A program made the translations under genes and the position numbers. The notes under the pieces are model-generated. The model was not told where the DNA came from and ran no database searches. It worked only from the letters and a program-made list of their open reading frames with translations. Shown here in pieces: positions 36,195 to 45,205 of a DNA stretch of 64,000 nucleotides (position 1 is the stretch's first letter; every line of letters starts with the position of its first letter). Source of the stretch: Acidobacteria bacterium Ga0077534. GTDB taxonomy: Bacteria > Acidobacteriota > Blastocatellia > Pyrinomonadales > Pyrinomonadaceae. Where the stretch lies: contig LNEI01000018.1 in NCBI GenBank assembly GCA_001464455.1, forward strand, positions 62,001-126,000. The letters run 5' to 3'.

Positions 36195-37274
36195 ATGAGT
36201 CAAATTACACACGAAACGGTACTAAACGCGCTTAGCCAAATCATCGACCCCGATCTCCGCAAGGACATCGTAACCCTCGGTTTTATTCACAATCTCGAAA
36301 TATCCGGCGGTGATGTTTCGTTTACCATCATGCTCACGACACCGGCCTGCCCCGTCAAGGAACTGATGGAGCAGCAGGCGACTGAGATCGTCAGCGGTCT
36401 CGAGGGCGTGTCGAACGTCAAAGTCACGATGGATGCCGAAGTGCCGCAAGGCCGCGGGATCAAAAACAACATCGCGATCCCCGGCGTCAAGAACATCATC
36501 GCCGTTTCCTCAGGCAAGGGCGGCGTCGGCAAATCGACTGTTGCAGTCAATCTAGCCGTTGCTCTCGCTCTCGACGGAGCGAAGGTCGGCATCATGGACG
36601 CCGATGTTTACGGGCCGAACGTGCCGTTAATGCTCGGCACCGGATATGATCAGCCCGAAGTTTTCGAGGGTAAACTCGTTCCCATCGAGGCACACGGCGT
36701 CAAAATGATCTCGATGGCGGTCCTCGTCCCGCCCGACAAGCCGATGATCCTCCGCGGCCCGATGCTGCACGGTGTGGTCCGGCAGTTCCTATCGGACGTC
36801 AATTGGGGCGAGCTCGATTATTTGATCGTCGACATGCCGCCGGGAACAGGCGACGTACAGCTCTCACTCGCACAGCTCGTGCCGGTTCAGGGTGCAGTTC
36901 TCGTTACTACACCGCAGGAAGTCTCGCTTTCGGACGTGCGGCGTGCCGTGAAAATGTTCGAAACGGTTAACGTTCCGGTTCTCGGCGTGATCGAAAATAT
37001 GTCGTACTTTATCGCCCCTGACACCGGGAATAAATACGAGATCTTCGGCAAAGGCGGCGGACAGAGCCTCTGCGACGAATACGGCCTAAACCTTCTCGGC
37101 CAGGTCCCGCTCGGCATGGAAGTCCGCGAAGGCGGCGACAGCGGCACGCCAGTTGTCGTCGGCTTCCCGTCATCACCCCAAGCCGCAGCCTTCCGCAAAG
37201 CCGCCGAGGAAGTCGCAAGACAGGTTTCGATCGAAGCCATGAAACCGGAACTGGTGTTGCTGACCCGGGCGTAG
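36195..37274 (+). CDS. Mrp/NBP35-type P-loop ATPase (ApbC family) without the CxxC
   Basis: A 359-aa protein. N-terminal MIP18/DUF59 domain (residues 5-80), deviant Walker A SSGKGGVGKSTVAVNLA (106-122), DADVYGPNVP and VDMPPGTGDVQLS. ApbC carries Fe-S clusters through a CxxC located after IENMS. Here that site reads YFIAPDTGNKYEIFGKGGG (Ala274, Thr277), so both cysteines are absent. The ATPase core is intact; the mode of cluster binding, if any, must differ. Confidence 0.93.
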   Translation: MSQITHETVLNALSQIIDPDLRKDIVTLGFIHNLEISGGDVSFTIMLTTPACPVKELMEQQATEIVSGLEGVSNVKVTMDAEVPQGRGIKNNIAIPGVKNIIAVSSGKGGVGKSTVAVNLAVALALDGAKVGIMDADVYGPNVPLMLGTGYDQPEVFEGKLVPIEAHGVKMISMAVLVPPDKPMILRGPMLHGVVRQFLSDVNWGELDYLIVDMPPGTGDVQLSLAQLVPVQGAVLVTTPQEVSLSDVRRAVKMFETVNVPVLGVIENMSYFIAPDTGNKYEIFGKGGGQSLCDEYGLNLLGQVPLGMEVREGGDSGTPVVVGFPSSPQAAAFRKAAEEVARQVSIEAMKPELVLLTRA

Positions 37275-37305
37275 CGGGAGCCTAATTCGTACTTTGAAAT
37301 TTGTG

Positions 37306-37355
37306 ATTCGTAATTGAATCTTTCGGGACAAGCCCCGCGAGAGTCAATTACGAAT
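37306..37355. repeat. 12-bp inverted repeat
   Basis: ATTCGTAATTGA (37306-37317) and TCAATTACGAAT (37344-37355) are perfect arms around a GC-rich loop, between the Mrp gene and the S9 peptidase. There is no U-tract, so it is not a clear terminator. Confidence 0.5.
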
Positions 37356-37475
37356 TTTCACTTTTAAATAGAGCATTGAAGACTTCGCGTGATCATATCG
37401 AATTGAAAAACCAACTCTATAATGTTAAATTCCGGTTATTCCGAATTACATCAGGGTTTCGTCCGAATTACGTTT

Positions 37476-40421
37476 ATGAACAAGCGATTTCAAGTTCGCA
37501 AACTTGCGATAGTTGCCATTTTTATCAGCCTTCTGGCGGGCCAGTTTCCCGCTCAGTCGACCAAACGTTCCATCTCACCAGCAGATTTCGACTCGTGGAA
37601 AAGTATCCAGGGCACAGCGATCTCGAGAGATGGGACGTTCGTTGCCTACGTCATGCAGCCGCAGGACGGCGATGGGGAACTATATGTGAAAAGCACGACC
37701 GCCGATGCGGAGTGGCGTGTCCCGCGTGGATATAGGCCGCCGACTCCGCCGCCTGATCCGGCTGATCCGGCCGCGACAGCCGCTTTTCAGGCTCAGGGGA
37801 GATTGCTTCGACCGACGTTTTCGGCGGACAGTAAGTATTTGTTTTTCAACATCGAGCCAAACAAGGCCGATATCCTGAAAGCCCGAAAGGACAAGAAACC
37901 GCCGGCAGAGTTCCCGAAAAATGCTTTGGGAATAATGGATCTTGCGACCGGCAAGGTCACGCGTGTCGAAGAGTCAAAATCGTATCAGGTGCCAGAGGAC
38001 GGCTCGGGCTACGTCGCGATCCTGAAAGAAGCCGCAAGAGAAGAACGCCCACGAGCGGAAACGGGTGCAAACGCGAACGCGGCGGCTGCAAATTCCAATG
38101 CCGCTCCGCGACCGTCGCCCTCGCCATCGCCGGCCCGCAGACGCGAGTATGGAAGCACGCTCGTTCTTCGCAGCCTCGCCGATGGTAAAGAACGGACGTT
38201 CGCCGATGTGCTCGAATACAGCTTTGCAAAGGACGCAAAGACCCTCGTCTATAACGTTTCATCTCGCAGAGAGGCGGCAAATGGGACGTTTGCCGTCACG
38301 CCGCAAAGCGACGCGGCTCCCGCAGCACTTCTTGCCGGTCCCGGAAAAAATACCAAGCTTACGTGGGATGAGGACCAGAAACAACTAGCTTTCATCAGTG
38401 ACAAGGACGATGCCACGGCTAAGCAGCCGCGATTTAAGGTTTATCATTGGCAGCGAGGTGCGGCTAAGGCCGAGGAGGCTGTTTCGGACAAGACCGGTGG
38501 CTTCAGGCCAGAATATGTTGTGAGCGAAAAAGGCTCGCTCGGCTTCTCGTTCGACGGCAGCCGCCTTTTTGTGAGCAGCGCACCGCCCCCCGCTCCTGAG
38601 CCCGATCCGAATAATGCCGTTCCTGATGAGGAAAAGGTTACCGTTGATCTCTGGCATTGGAAGGACGATTTCGTTCAGGCCCAGCAGAAAGTAAGAATGA
38701 TCGCGGACCGCGACCGTTCGTACCGGGGAGTTTGGCATATTGCGGACAAGAAATTTGTACAACTTGCCGACCCGACGATGGAATCCTTCAACCCGAGTTC
38801 CGACGGCAAATGGGCGATCGGCACTGACGACCGCGAGTATCGCATTCGTAATAACTACGATCCCGGCTTTTCGGATACTTATTTAGTGAACACGCTCGAT
38901 GGGACGCGTAAATTGCTGCGAAAAGGGGCTCAATGGGGAGCATCCTGGTCACCGAATGGTCGTTACGTCGTCTATTTCGACGGAAAGGACTGGAATTCGT
39001 ACTCAGTCGCAGACGGGAAAATTGCGAACCTGACCGCGAAACTCAAAACAAAATTTGCCCGCGAAGATCACGACAGCCCAAGTGCGGCTCCCTCATACGG
39101 AACCGCCGCATGGACAAAAGACGATAAAGAGATCCTGATCTATGACAAATTCGACATCTGGCAGGTCGCGGCCGACGGCAGCGGCGGCAAGATGTTGACC
39201 GGCGGGCTTGGGCGTCAGAGCAAGACCGAGATGAGATACGTCCGTACTAACCCGGACGAGCGTTTTATCGAACCGGGACAGGCTATGCTGCTTCGAGCCG
39301 AAAGCCACGTGACCCGTGATTCCGGATTTTATCGTGTAAAGCTTGATGGTAGTCCTGAGAAGCTAATGATGGGTGCCAAGAATTACACAACCCCGCAGAA
39401 GGCCAGGAATGCCGACCGCTACGTTTTTACGGCTTCCCGGTTTGACGAATTTCCGGACGTTTGGACGACTGGAGCGGATTTTGCCTCGCCCAGAAAGCTT
39501 TCGAGCGGCGATGCTCAGATGGCAAGTTTTCGTTGGGGCACTTCTGAACTTATCAACTATAAGAGCGAAGACGGCATTCCGCTCCAGGGCGTGCTGATCA
39601 AACCAGCCGATTTTGACCCGAAAAAGAAGTATCCGATGATCGTTTATCTCTATGAAAAACTTTCGGATACTGTCCACGATTTTCGTAATCCCGGCCCGGG
39701 GCAGAACGTAAACCCGAGTATCTATGCGAGTAACGACTATGTGATCTTCCTTCCGGATATCGTTTACAAGGTCGGATATCCCGGCAAGAGCGCTATGAAA
39801 TGCATCATGCCCGGCGTCGAGAACATCGTGAAGATGGGCTTCGTCGACGAAAAGGCGATCGGGATCCAGGGCCACAGCTGGGGCGGCTATCAGATCGCGT
39901 ATATGGTCACGCAGACCAATAAATTCAAGGCAGCCGCACCGGGAGCTCTGGTCGCAAACATGTTCAGCGCTTACAATGGCATCCGCTGGGGCACAGGCTT
40001 GCCGCGTCAGTTCCAGTACGAGCGCACTCAAAGCCGTATCGGCGGAACGCCATGGAACTCAACGGATAAGTTCATTGAGAATTCGCCCCTTTTCGCCATC
40101 GAAAAGGTCCAAACGCCGATCCTCATGATCCACAACGACAACGACGATGCTGTGCCGTGGTATCAGGGCATCGAGTTCTATCTCTCGCTCCGTCGTCTTG
40201 GAAAGGAGGTCTATTTCCTGAATTACAATGGCGAGTTTCACGGCCTAAGAAAACGTCAGAATCAAAAGGACTATGCCCGTCGAATGAGAGAGTTCTTCGA
40301 CCATCACCTTAAAGGTGCTCCAGCACCGGAGTGGATGCAGAAAGGTATTCCGTATCTAGAACGTGAGAAAGAAAAGGAGCAGTATCGCCGTCAGGTAGCA
40401 GGCGATGAAATGGAACCTTAA
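37476..40421 (+). CDS. Secreted S9-family (prolyl oligopeptidase/DPP-like) serine peptidase
   Basis: A 981-aa protein from MNKRFQVRKLAIVAIFISLL, a signal peptide (an ATG 18 codons upstream lacks one). A WD40-like beta-propeller occupies the N-terminal two thirds, including an Ala/Asn/Pro-rich low-complexity insert near residues 195-225. The C-terminal hydrolase has nucleophile GIQGHSWGGYQIAYMV, Asp in HNDNDDAVPWYQG and His in NGEFHGLRK. It probably degrades peptides in the periplasm or outside the cell. Confidence 0.93.
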   Translation: MNKRFQVRKLAIVAIFISLLAGQFPAQSTKRSISPADFDSWKSIQGTAISRDGTFVAYVMQPQDGDGELYVKSTTADAEWRVPRGYRPPTPPPDPADPAATAAFQAQGRLLRPTFSADSKYLFFNIEPNKADILKARKDKKPPAEFPKNALGIMDLATGKVTRVEESKSYQVPEDGSGYVAILKEAAREERPRAETGANANAAAANSNAAPRPSPSPSPARRREYGSTLVLRSLADGKERTFADVLEYSFAKDAKTLVYNVSSRREAANGTFAVTPQSDAAPAALLAGPGKNTKLTWDEDQKQLAFISDKDDATAKQPRFKVYHWQRGAAKAEEAVSDKTGGFRPEYVVSEKGSLGFSFDGSRLFVSSAPPPAPEPDPNNAVPDEEKVTVDLWHWKDDFVQAQQKVRMIADRDRSYRGVWHIADKKFVQLADPTMESFNPSSDGKWAIGTDDREYRIRNNYDPGFSDTYLVNTLDGTRKLLRKGAQWGASWSPNGRYVVYFDGKDWNSYSVADGKIANLTAKLKTKFAREDHDSPSAAPSYGTAAWTKDDKEILIYDKFDIWQVAADGSGGKMLTGGLGRQSKTEMRYVRTNPDERFIEPGQAMLLRAESHVTRDSGFYRVKLDGSPEKLMMGAKNYTTPQKARNADRYVFTASRFDEFPDVWTTGADFASPRKLSSGDAQMASFRWGTSELINYKSEDGIPLQGVLIKPADFDPKKKYPMIVYLYEKLSDTVHDFRNPGPGQNVNPSIYASNDYVIFLPDIVYKVGYPGKSAMKCIMPGVENIVKMGFVDEKAIGIQGHSWGGYQIAYMVTQTNKFKAAAPGALVANMFSAYNGIRWGTGLPRQFQYERTQSRIGGTPWNSTDKFIENSPLFAIEKVQTPILMIHNDNDDAVPWYQGIEFYLSLRRLGKEVYFLNYNGEFHGLRKRQNQKDYARRMREFFDHHLKGAPAPEWMQKGIPYLEREKEKEQYRRQVAGDEMEP

Positions 40422-40582
40422 ACCTGTAAGAGACATTTAGTTTAGCGGTGGTCGTGCCCGCCGCTTTTTACGCGTCGTTTGACGATCAGGTATTGTAAAT
40501 CTGATCAGTTTTCGTTAATATTTACTTTTAGGTAAGGATTCGCTGATGCGAGTCCTAAATTTTGGCAGGAGCGAATATTTAT

Positions 40583-40939
40583 ATGGCAGCAGTTGCAGCA
40601 CCTTCGGTTGAATTGAACGTTACGGAGTCGGCTATCGCCGAGATCAACAAATTTCTAGCGAGCGAAGACGATCTGCCGGAAACGGCGGGGCTTCGCGTTC
40701 GTGTTGTTCCCGGTGGTTGTTCGGGTTTCCAGTACAGCCTTAATATCGAGGAAGAATCGAAAATGGGCGATTTTGTTCTCGACAAAGGCGGCGTAAAGAT
40801 GTTTGTCGACATGTTTTCGGCACAGTATCTAAACGGCATCACCATCGACCACACAACAAACATGATGGGGTCGGGCTTCACGTTCGAAAATCCCAATGCG
40901 ACCGGCGGTTGCGGCTGCGGAACATCGTTCTCGGCGTAA
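40583..40939 (+). CDS. HesB/IscA/ErpA A-type iron-sulfur carrier
   Basis: A 118-aa protein from MAAVAAPSVE with GGCAGGAG upstream. The three conserved cysteines are present: VVPGGCSGFQYSL and the C-terminal GGCGCGTSF. It delivers Fe-S clusters to apo-enzymes. It is closest in pattern to ErpA, but the group is not split by eye. It is followed by a strong terminator. Confidence 0.94.
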   Translation: MAAVAAPSVELNVTESAIAEINKFLASEDDLPETAGLRVRVVPGGCSGFQYSLNIEEESKMGDFVLDKGGVKMFVDMFSAQYLNGITIDHTTNMMGSGFTFENPNATGGCGCGTSFSA

Positions 40940-40962
40940 ACTAGTAAAACAGTCTCACAACT

Positions 40963-40995
40963 CGAAAGGCCCGAAATTATTTTTCGGGCCTTTCG
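40963..40995 (+). terminator. Intrinsic terminator after the A-type carrier gene
   Basis: CGAAAGGCCCGAAA (40963-40976) pairs perfectly with TTTCGGGCCTTTCG (40982-40995). Confidence 0.8.
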
Positions 40996-41360
40996 TCCGT
41001 TTTGTTGGAATGCGAACCCGATTGCGTCTGTTTCAAAGACATACAAAACAACTGAAGGAACGAGTCGGTAGGACCAAAAGGCGGGCGTTGGACGAGGGTG
41101 GACCGGAAGAAATTCCGGTCCAGCCCGGGCCTGGAATAGCCTCTCGAAACTCACCGGACTTGCATCGATCGTGTCCGTAAGGCATACTGATCCTTGCTTA
41201 GTTCAAGGTTTTCAAGGGTTGCAAGTTTATGGAGATTCGACTGGGTTCTTGATTTTTCAGGAAATCCCGGGTCGTTGCTTGTTTTCTTATAGTAGGTGAG
41301 CGATCGCTGACCTTCTCCGCAGACTTCCCCCCAATAATAAAAAATACTGGAGATTACGGT
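40996..41360 (+). other. Intergenic region with hairpins, candidate leader or small RNA
   Basis: No open frame here is credible. It contains a perfect 9-bp hairpin with GNRA loop, GGACCGGAA-GAAA-TTCCGGTCC (41100-41121), and a second one, CGGAC (41155-41159) with GTCCG (41173-41177). A purine-rich GGAG precedes the NlpC/P60 start. No known riboswitch consensus was recognised. Confidence 0.4.
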
Positions 41361-42062
41361 TTGAAAGATTTAAAGAAGTATCTATTACTATCGGTTTGCG
41401 TCGCGGTGTTCGGCGTTCTGTTTACAAGTACAGCATTCGCTCAGAGTCGCGATCGAGTGGTCAAAACCACCTCGAGCCAACCCACGAACGCCCCTTCCCC
41501 GGCGAGATCAACCGAAGTAGTCCGCACTTCATCCTCACGCCCCACACTCACAAATTCTATTGAAGTAGTAAGGCCCGCGACGAGAGTCGATGCCGCTTAC
41601 GAGCCGCTGTCAAACAATGCGACCGCCAAGGCGAGCATGCTCAGCGTCGCCGCAATGGTCGCAGCCGGTAAGTCACGCTATAACGCGACGACCAGTTCGC
41701 TGCTCGACCAGGGTATCAAGTCCCGCTACGGTCTTCGCTACAAATACGGCTCGATGGGGCCAAATACATACGATTGTTCCGCTTTTGTTTGGGCGGCATT
41801 TGGTGACGCCGGAATAAAATTCACGCGAACCAGTGCCCGTGCGATGTGGGCGATGTCCGAGCCGGTTTACGGCGACGAACGCTACAAGTTTGGCACGCTC
41901 GTATTCCTCAACGGCCTCGGCCACATGGGTATCGTTGCTGACGAGAATGGTTTCTACCACGCATCGTCGAGCAAGGGCATTACGTACTCGCCCTTCAAAG
42001 GCTATTGGGAAAAACGCATCGTCGGGTTTGGGAAACTGAAGCTTGCAGAGCCTGCTAACTAA
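41361..42062 (+). CDS. Secreted NlpC/P60 cell-wall peptidase
   Basis: A 233-aa protein that starts at TTG with GGAG upstream. The signal peptide (residues 1-28, ending AFAQ) is followed by a Ser/Thr/Pro-rich linker with two VVRTSS/VVRPAT-type repeats. The catalytic domain begins near residue 115: YDCSAFVWAAF (Cys nucleophile), LGHMGIVADE (His) and FYHASSSKG (third polar residue). It cleaves peptidoglycan stem peptides. Confidence 0.92.
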   Translation: MKDLKKYLLLSVCVAVFGVLFTSTAFAQSRDRVVKTTSSQPTNAPSPARSTEVVRTSSSRPTLTNSIEVVRPATRVDAAYEPLSNNATAKASMLSVAAMVAAGKSRYNATTSSLLDQGIKSRYGLRYKYGSMGPNTYDCSAFVWAAFGDAGIKFTRTSARAMWAMSEPVYGDERYKFGTLVFLNGLGHMGIVADENGFYHASSSKGITYSPFKGYWEKRIVGFGKLKLAEPAN

Positions 42063-42081
42063 CTTACAAAGCTTACAAATG

Positions 42082-42117
42082 AAAAGAGGCTGCCCGTAAA
42101 TGGACAGCCTCTTTTTT
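42082..42117 (+). terminator. Intrinsic terminator after the NlpC/P60 gene
   Basis: AAAAGAGGCTG (42082-42092) and CAGCCTCTTTT (42105-42115), followed by further T residues. It also works in reverse for the convergent small gene. Confidence 0.85.
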
Positions 42118-42137
42118 ATCTGCATAGAAATGACCGA

Positions 42138-42347
42138 TCAAACGACAAATCCCGGCCGCGTCTGCGGGTCCTTACATTCGTAAATAACTGCGATCTTGTC
42201 GATCGAAACATAAGCGACCTCGCTATCTTCGTCACGCAGGTAAAGTACGCCGCTTTTCACGTCTACTACATCGCCACGAAACGTGGCATTCGTCCCGCAC
42301 GTAACGTCGATCTTCTTTCCCAACAAATTCTTTAGTAGTTCTTCCAT
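42138..42347 (-). CDS. MM0924-like small beta-barrel protein
   Basis: A 69-aa protein. The pattern LLGKKIDVTCGTNATFRGDV, then VKSGVLYLRDEDSEVAYVSIDKIAVIYE, is that of MM0924/Sm-like small proteins. It probably forms a small barrel; the role is unknown. The gene lies 18 bp downstream of accC on the same strand. Confidence 0.75.
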   Translation of the reverse strand: MEELLKNLLGKKIDVTCGTNATFRGDVVDVKSGVLYLRDEDSEVAYVSIDKIAVIYECKDPQTRPGFVV

Positions 42348-42365
42348 AGTGTGAGCAAAAGTATA

Positions 42366-43880
42366 TCAAAACCGTTCGCCCATCGCCGCTATTCGGCCGG
42401 ACATGACCCAGCGGCTGGGCCGGGAACGATCATCTGATGCAGCAGCGGCCGGTTTGGGTTGATCGCCCGCGTGGCTGAGTGCAGCCACGATAGCGGCGAT
42501 ATCTGAAAGCATCTGGTCGGGCTCGACTTTTTTCTTTCGTTCGTTAAATCCTGTTATGAAGCCCGTATCAAGCCTGCCCGCGACGAACTCCTCGTCCTCC
42601 ATTATCTCGCGAAAGAAAGGGATCGTCGTCTTGATCCCGCCGACCTCGTACTCCATCAAAGCCCGCCGCATACGGTCGATCGCCTCGGCTCGGTCCTTTC
42701 CAAAGGTGGCAAACTTCGAGATCATCGGATCGTAATAGATCGAAACCTCGGCTCCCTCGTAAACGCCGCCGTCGTCACGAACTCCGGGCCCGTGCGGCAG
42801 CCGCAGCCGTGTGATCTTGCCGGGTGAAGGGAGAAAATTGTTATCGGGATCCTCGGCGTAAATGCGGCATTCGATAGCGTGGCCGGTCAGTTTCACGTCT
42901 TCCTGCGTAAATGAAAGCGGTTCGCCCCAAGCGACGCGAATCTGTTCGCGAACGAGGTCTATACCGGTGACGAGTTCCGTGACCGGATGCTCAACCTGAA
43001 GACGCGTGTTCATTTCAAGAAAATAGAACGACCGGTCGAGATCGGATACGAGAAACTCGACAGTTCCGGCACCGACGTAATCGACAGCCTTCGCGACCTT
43101 GACGGCGCAGGCTCCCATTTCCGCTCGAAGTTCCTCGGAATTGATGGGCGATGGAGCTTCTTCGACGACCTTTTGATGCCGCCGCTGGATCGAGCATTCG
43201 CGCTCGCCGAGGTGTACGTGATTACCGTGCTTGTCCGAGAATATCTGTATCTCGATATGCCGCGGGCGAACGATCGCCTTTTCAACGTAGACAGCGTCGT
43301 CGCCAAAACTTGCTAACGCCTCAGACTGAGAATTTTCAAGAGCTGATTTGAGCTCGCTTTCCTCATGTACGAGCCGCATTCCCTTCCCGCCGCCGCCTGC
43401 CGAAGCCTTTAGCATCACGGGGTAACCAAACGACTCTGCGACTTCTCTAGCATCTTCGAAAGATGTTAGCGGTTCTGTCGTTCCAGGAACGACAGGCACA
43501 CCCGCTACGATCGCGATCTTGCGGGCAGACATCTTGCCGCCCATTCCTTCCATCGCTTCGGGCGGCGGGCCGATGAATGTTATCCCGGCCTTCGTAACTT
43601 CGCGAACAAAGTCCGAGTTCTCCGACAAAAATCCATATCCCGGATGTATCGCTTCGACATTGTTGTCTTTGGCGATCTCGATGATCTTTTCCCACCGAAG
43701 ATAGCTCTCATTCGATGGGGGCGGGCCGATATAAAACGCTTCGTCTGCCATCCGCACATGCAAAGCATCGCGGTCAGCATCCGAATACACGGCAACCGTC
43801 GCGATCTTCATCTCACGGCAAGCCCGGATGACTCGGCAGGCGATCTCGCCTCGATTGGCAATAAGAATCTTTTTGAACAT
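42366..43880 (-). CDS. accC: Acetyl-CoA carboxylase biotin carboxylase subunit
   Basis: ATP-dependent carboxylation of biotin carried by AccB. A 504-aa protein: biotin-carboxylase N domain KILIANRGEIACRVIRACRE, ATP-grasp KASAGGGGKGMRLV, EMNTRLQVEHPVTE and C-terminal GHAIECRIYAEDP. About 50 residues beyond the usual end form a polar tail. No accB lies next to it; accD is at 30.5 kb. Confidence 0.95.
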   Translation of the reverse strand: MFKKILIANRGEIACRVIRACREMKIATVAVYSDADRDALHVRMADEAFYIGPPPSNESYLRWEKIIEIAKDNNVEAIHPGYGFLSENSDFVREVTKAGITFIGPPPEAMEGMGGKMSARKIAIVAGVPVVPGTTEPLTSFEDAREVAESFGYPVMLKASAGGGGKGMRLVHEESELKSALENSQSEALASFGDDAVYVEKAIVRPRHIEIQIFSDKHGNHVHLGERECSIQRRHQKVVEEAPSPINSEELRAEMGACAVKVAKAVDYVGAGTVEFLVSDLDRSFYFLEMNTRLQVEHPVTELVTGIDLVREQIRVAWGEPLSFTQEDVKLTGHAIECRIYAEDPDNNFLPSPGKITRLRLPHGPGVRDDGGVYEGAEVSIYYDPMISKFATFGKDRAEAIDRMRRALMEYEVGGIKTTIPFFREIMEDEEFVAGRLDTGFITGFNERKKKVEPDQMLSDIAAIVAALSHAGDQPKPAAAASDDRSRPSRWVMSGRIAAMGERF

Positions 43881-43951
43881 CCTATAGATCTAGCTCATTT
43901 GAGAGTTGATGGGGAAGCCCCCACACAATATTAGGACTCTGCCCGATTCGT

Positions 43952-43986
43952 GGCGAGAGAGCCCTTACTTCGTGCGGGCTTCTGCA
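43952..43986 (-). repeat. Dispersed GC-rich element, half copy (minus)
   Basis: The minus strand reads TGCAGAAGCCCGCACGAAGT, then AAGGGCTCT. It lies between accC and the DUF3592-like gene. Confidence 0.7.
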
Positions 43987-43995
43987 CTTACTTTT

Positions 43996-44283
43996 TTACT
44001 CCAACACCGAGTTCCCCTGATTTCGCGGATCGTACCTTACGCCGACCCGGGCGCCCGGAGCGTAGCCTACAGGCGAGCGGGCTTGCTCTGCGGTCAAAAC
44101 GTCTGACGACTCGAAATCGACTCCATTTAACGTGTACCGATAAAATACGATCTCTTCGCCGGACGGACTCGTTTCGCCGTCGATGATCTCGCCGTCGGTG
44201 ATGCGGCCGTTTTCGAGCAGCCACCGACGACGGACCTCGGGGTCGGCCTTTTTTCGTCCCAAAATTCTGTCGACAATTCCCAT
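43996..44283 (-). CDS. Small DUF3592-like protein
   Basis: A 95-aa protein from MGIVDRILGRKK. It reads WLLENGRITDGEIIDGETSP, then FYRYTLNGVDFESSDVL and GARVGVRYDPRNQGNSVL. The last motif (V.VRYDP.NP..S.L) is that of DUF3592 extracellular or membrane-linked proteins, but there is no TM helix here. The start is 1 nt after the previous stop (TAAGATG). Confidence 0.65.
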   Translation of the reverse strand: MGIVDRILGRKKADPEVRRRWLLENGRITDGEIIDGETSPSGEEIVFYRYTLNGVDFESSDVLTAEQARSPVGYAPGARVGVRYDPRNQGNSVLE

Positions 44284-44284
44284 C

Positions 44285-44716
44285 TTAGTCGTCCAACTCA
44301 AGCGGCGGTTTATTGTACTTCGCTCGCAGGTTGTTGATCGCCGAAAGCACAGCCGGGCGTTTGATTATGCGTGCTTCGATCGGGCGTTTCCCCGGGATAT
44401 CAAGGAATATTATCCCTAGAAGGATGGTCAGGATCCCTTGTCCGGGCACACCGGGCAGCGACAGCACGATCCCGAGCAAGATCAGGATCACGCCCGCTAT
44501 ATTCTTTGCAATTACAGCCCCCCATCTTACAAGAAAAGGACTGTTCGGCATAAAATCTCTACTATGCTTCGAACTAAAGTAATGCGGCGGCACCTTGACC
44601 ATGACGATCCCGATGGCCAAGAAGCTAAGCAGAAGCGAACCGAGAAAAAGCCCTACCCCAAGCAAGACTCGGCCGAGCGTCAGCGATTCCCAAAAAGAGG
44701 TGAGATATTCGATCAT
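44285..44716 (-). CDS. Membrane protein with PGPGW-like segment
   Basis: A 143-aa protein with two N-terminal TM helices (about 13-40) and a hairpin of two more (about 68-104). The part LSLPGVPGQGILTILLGIIF, then LDIPGKRPIEARI, resembles the PGPGW family. The function is unknown. It overlaps the DUF2442 gene by 4 nt. Confidence 0.75.
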   Translation of the reverse strand: MIEYLTSFWESLTLGRVLLGVGLFLGSLLLSFLAIGIVMVKVPPHYFSSKHSRDFMPNSPFLVRWGAVIAKNIAGVILILLGIVLSLPGVPGQGILTILLGIIFLDIPGKRPIEARIIKRPAVLSAINNLRAKYNKPPLELDD

Positions 44717-44988
44717 TCGCGAATGCCGAGATCAGTAGTAGGAGCAGGAGCACCTCGCAGCAGGCCTTCTGTGCTCAGGTCTTCATCAATGTCGGGCCAA
44801 TGCATTCCATAGCCACCGCCGCTTACTTCCCAGTTGTTACGCTGCTCCTCGGTTGCATGGAGCAATCGCGGATACCACGCAAGGGGGACACGAATATTCC
44901 GGCCGTCCATCAGGAAAACCGACAACATTCCGTCTTCGAAACTAACGTCCGTCACTCGCTCGTCAGCCGCTAATGCCAAAATACCCAT
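44713..44988 (-). CDS. DUF2442 protein
   Basis: A 91-aa protein with the typical pattern VTDVSFEDGMLSVFLMDGRN, then VPLAWYPRLLHAT and GYGMHWPDIDEDLSTEGLL. DUF2442 genes are usually next to a DUF4160 gene, as here (26-nt overlap), and the pair is suspected to be a toxin-antitoxin-like module. That function is inferred only. Confidence 0.9.
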   Translation of the reverse strand: MGILALAADERVTDVSFEDGMLSVFLMDGRNIRVPLAWYPRLLHATEEQRNNWEVSGGGYGMHWPDIDEDLSTEGLLRGAPAPTTDLGIRE

Positions 44989-45205
44989 TCCATCTCTCCA
45001 AAAACTCTTCTTGGTACTCGTAAACCAAACGTTCCAAGGCTAGTAGGTCTCGTGCACTGAATCCTAGGTTACGCGCCAACCCTACCGGATTCAACCAGAA
45101 TTTTGCTGAAAGCCGTTCACGATCCACATGCACGTGGGGCGGTTCATTGGGCTCATGACTGTAAAAATAGAACCGGTATGCTCTATGGCGCAAGATCGTC
45201 GGCAT
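44963..45205 (-). CDS. DUF4160 protein
   Basis: An 80-aa protein with the pattern MPTILRHRAYRFYFYSHEPN, then EPPHVHVDRERLSAKFWL, and LLALERLVYEYQEEFLERWN. HVHV is the conserved core. It precedes DUF2442 with a 26-nt overlap. Its ATG directly follows the stop of the CDP-alcohol transferase. Confidence 0.9.
   Translation of the reverse strand: MPTILRHRAYRFYFYSHEPNEPPHVHVDRERLSAKFWLNPVGLARNLGFSARDLLALERLVYEYQEEFLERWNGYFGISG

Noticed and set aside
39363-40031. Antisense frame within the S9 peptidase gene
   Set aside because: Shadow of a strong coding frame with visible catalytic motifs.
41301-41308. GCGATCGC octamer as a HIP1-type site
   Set aside because: Single occurrence noticed in a GC-rich genome; expected by chance.
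41180-41360. c-di-AMP (ydaO) riboswitch upstream of the NlpC/P60 gene
   Set aside because: The expected conserved blocks could not be found; only generic hairpins are present.
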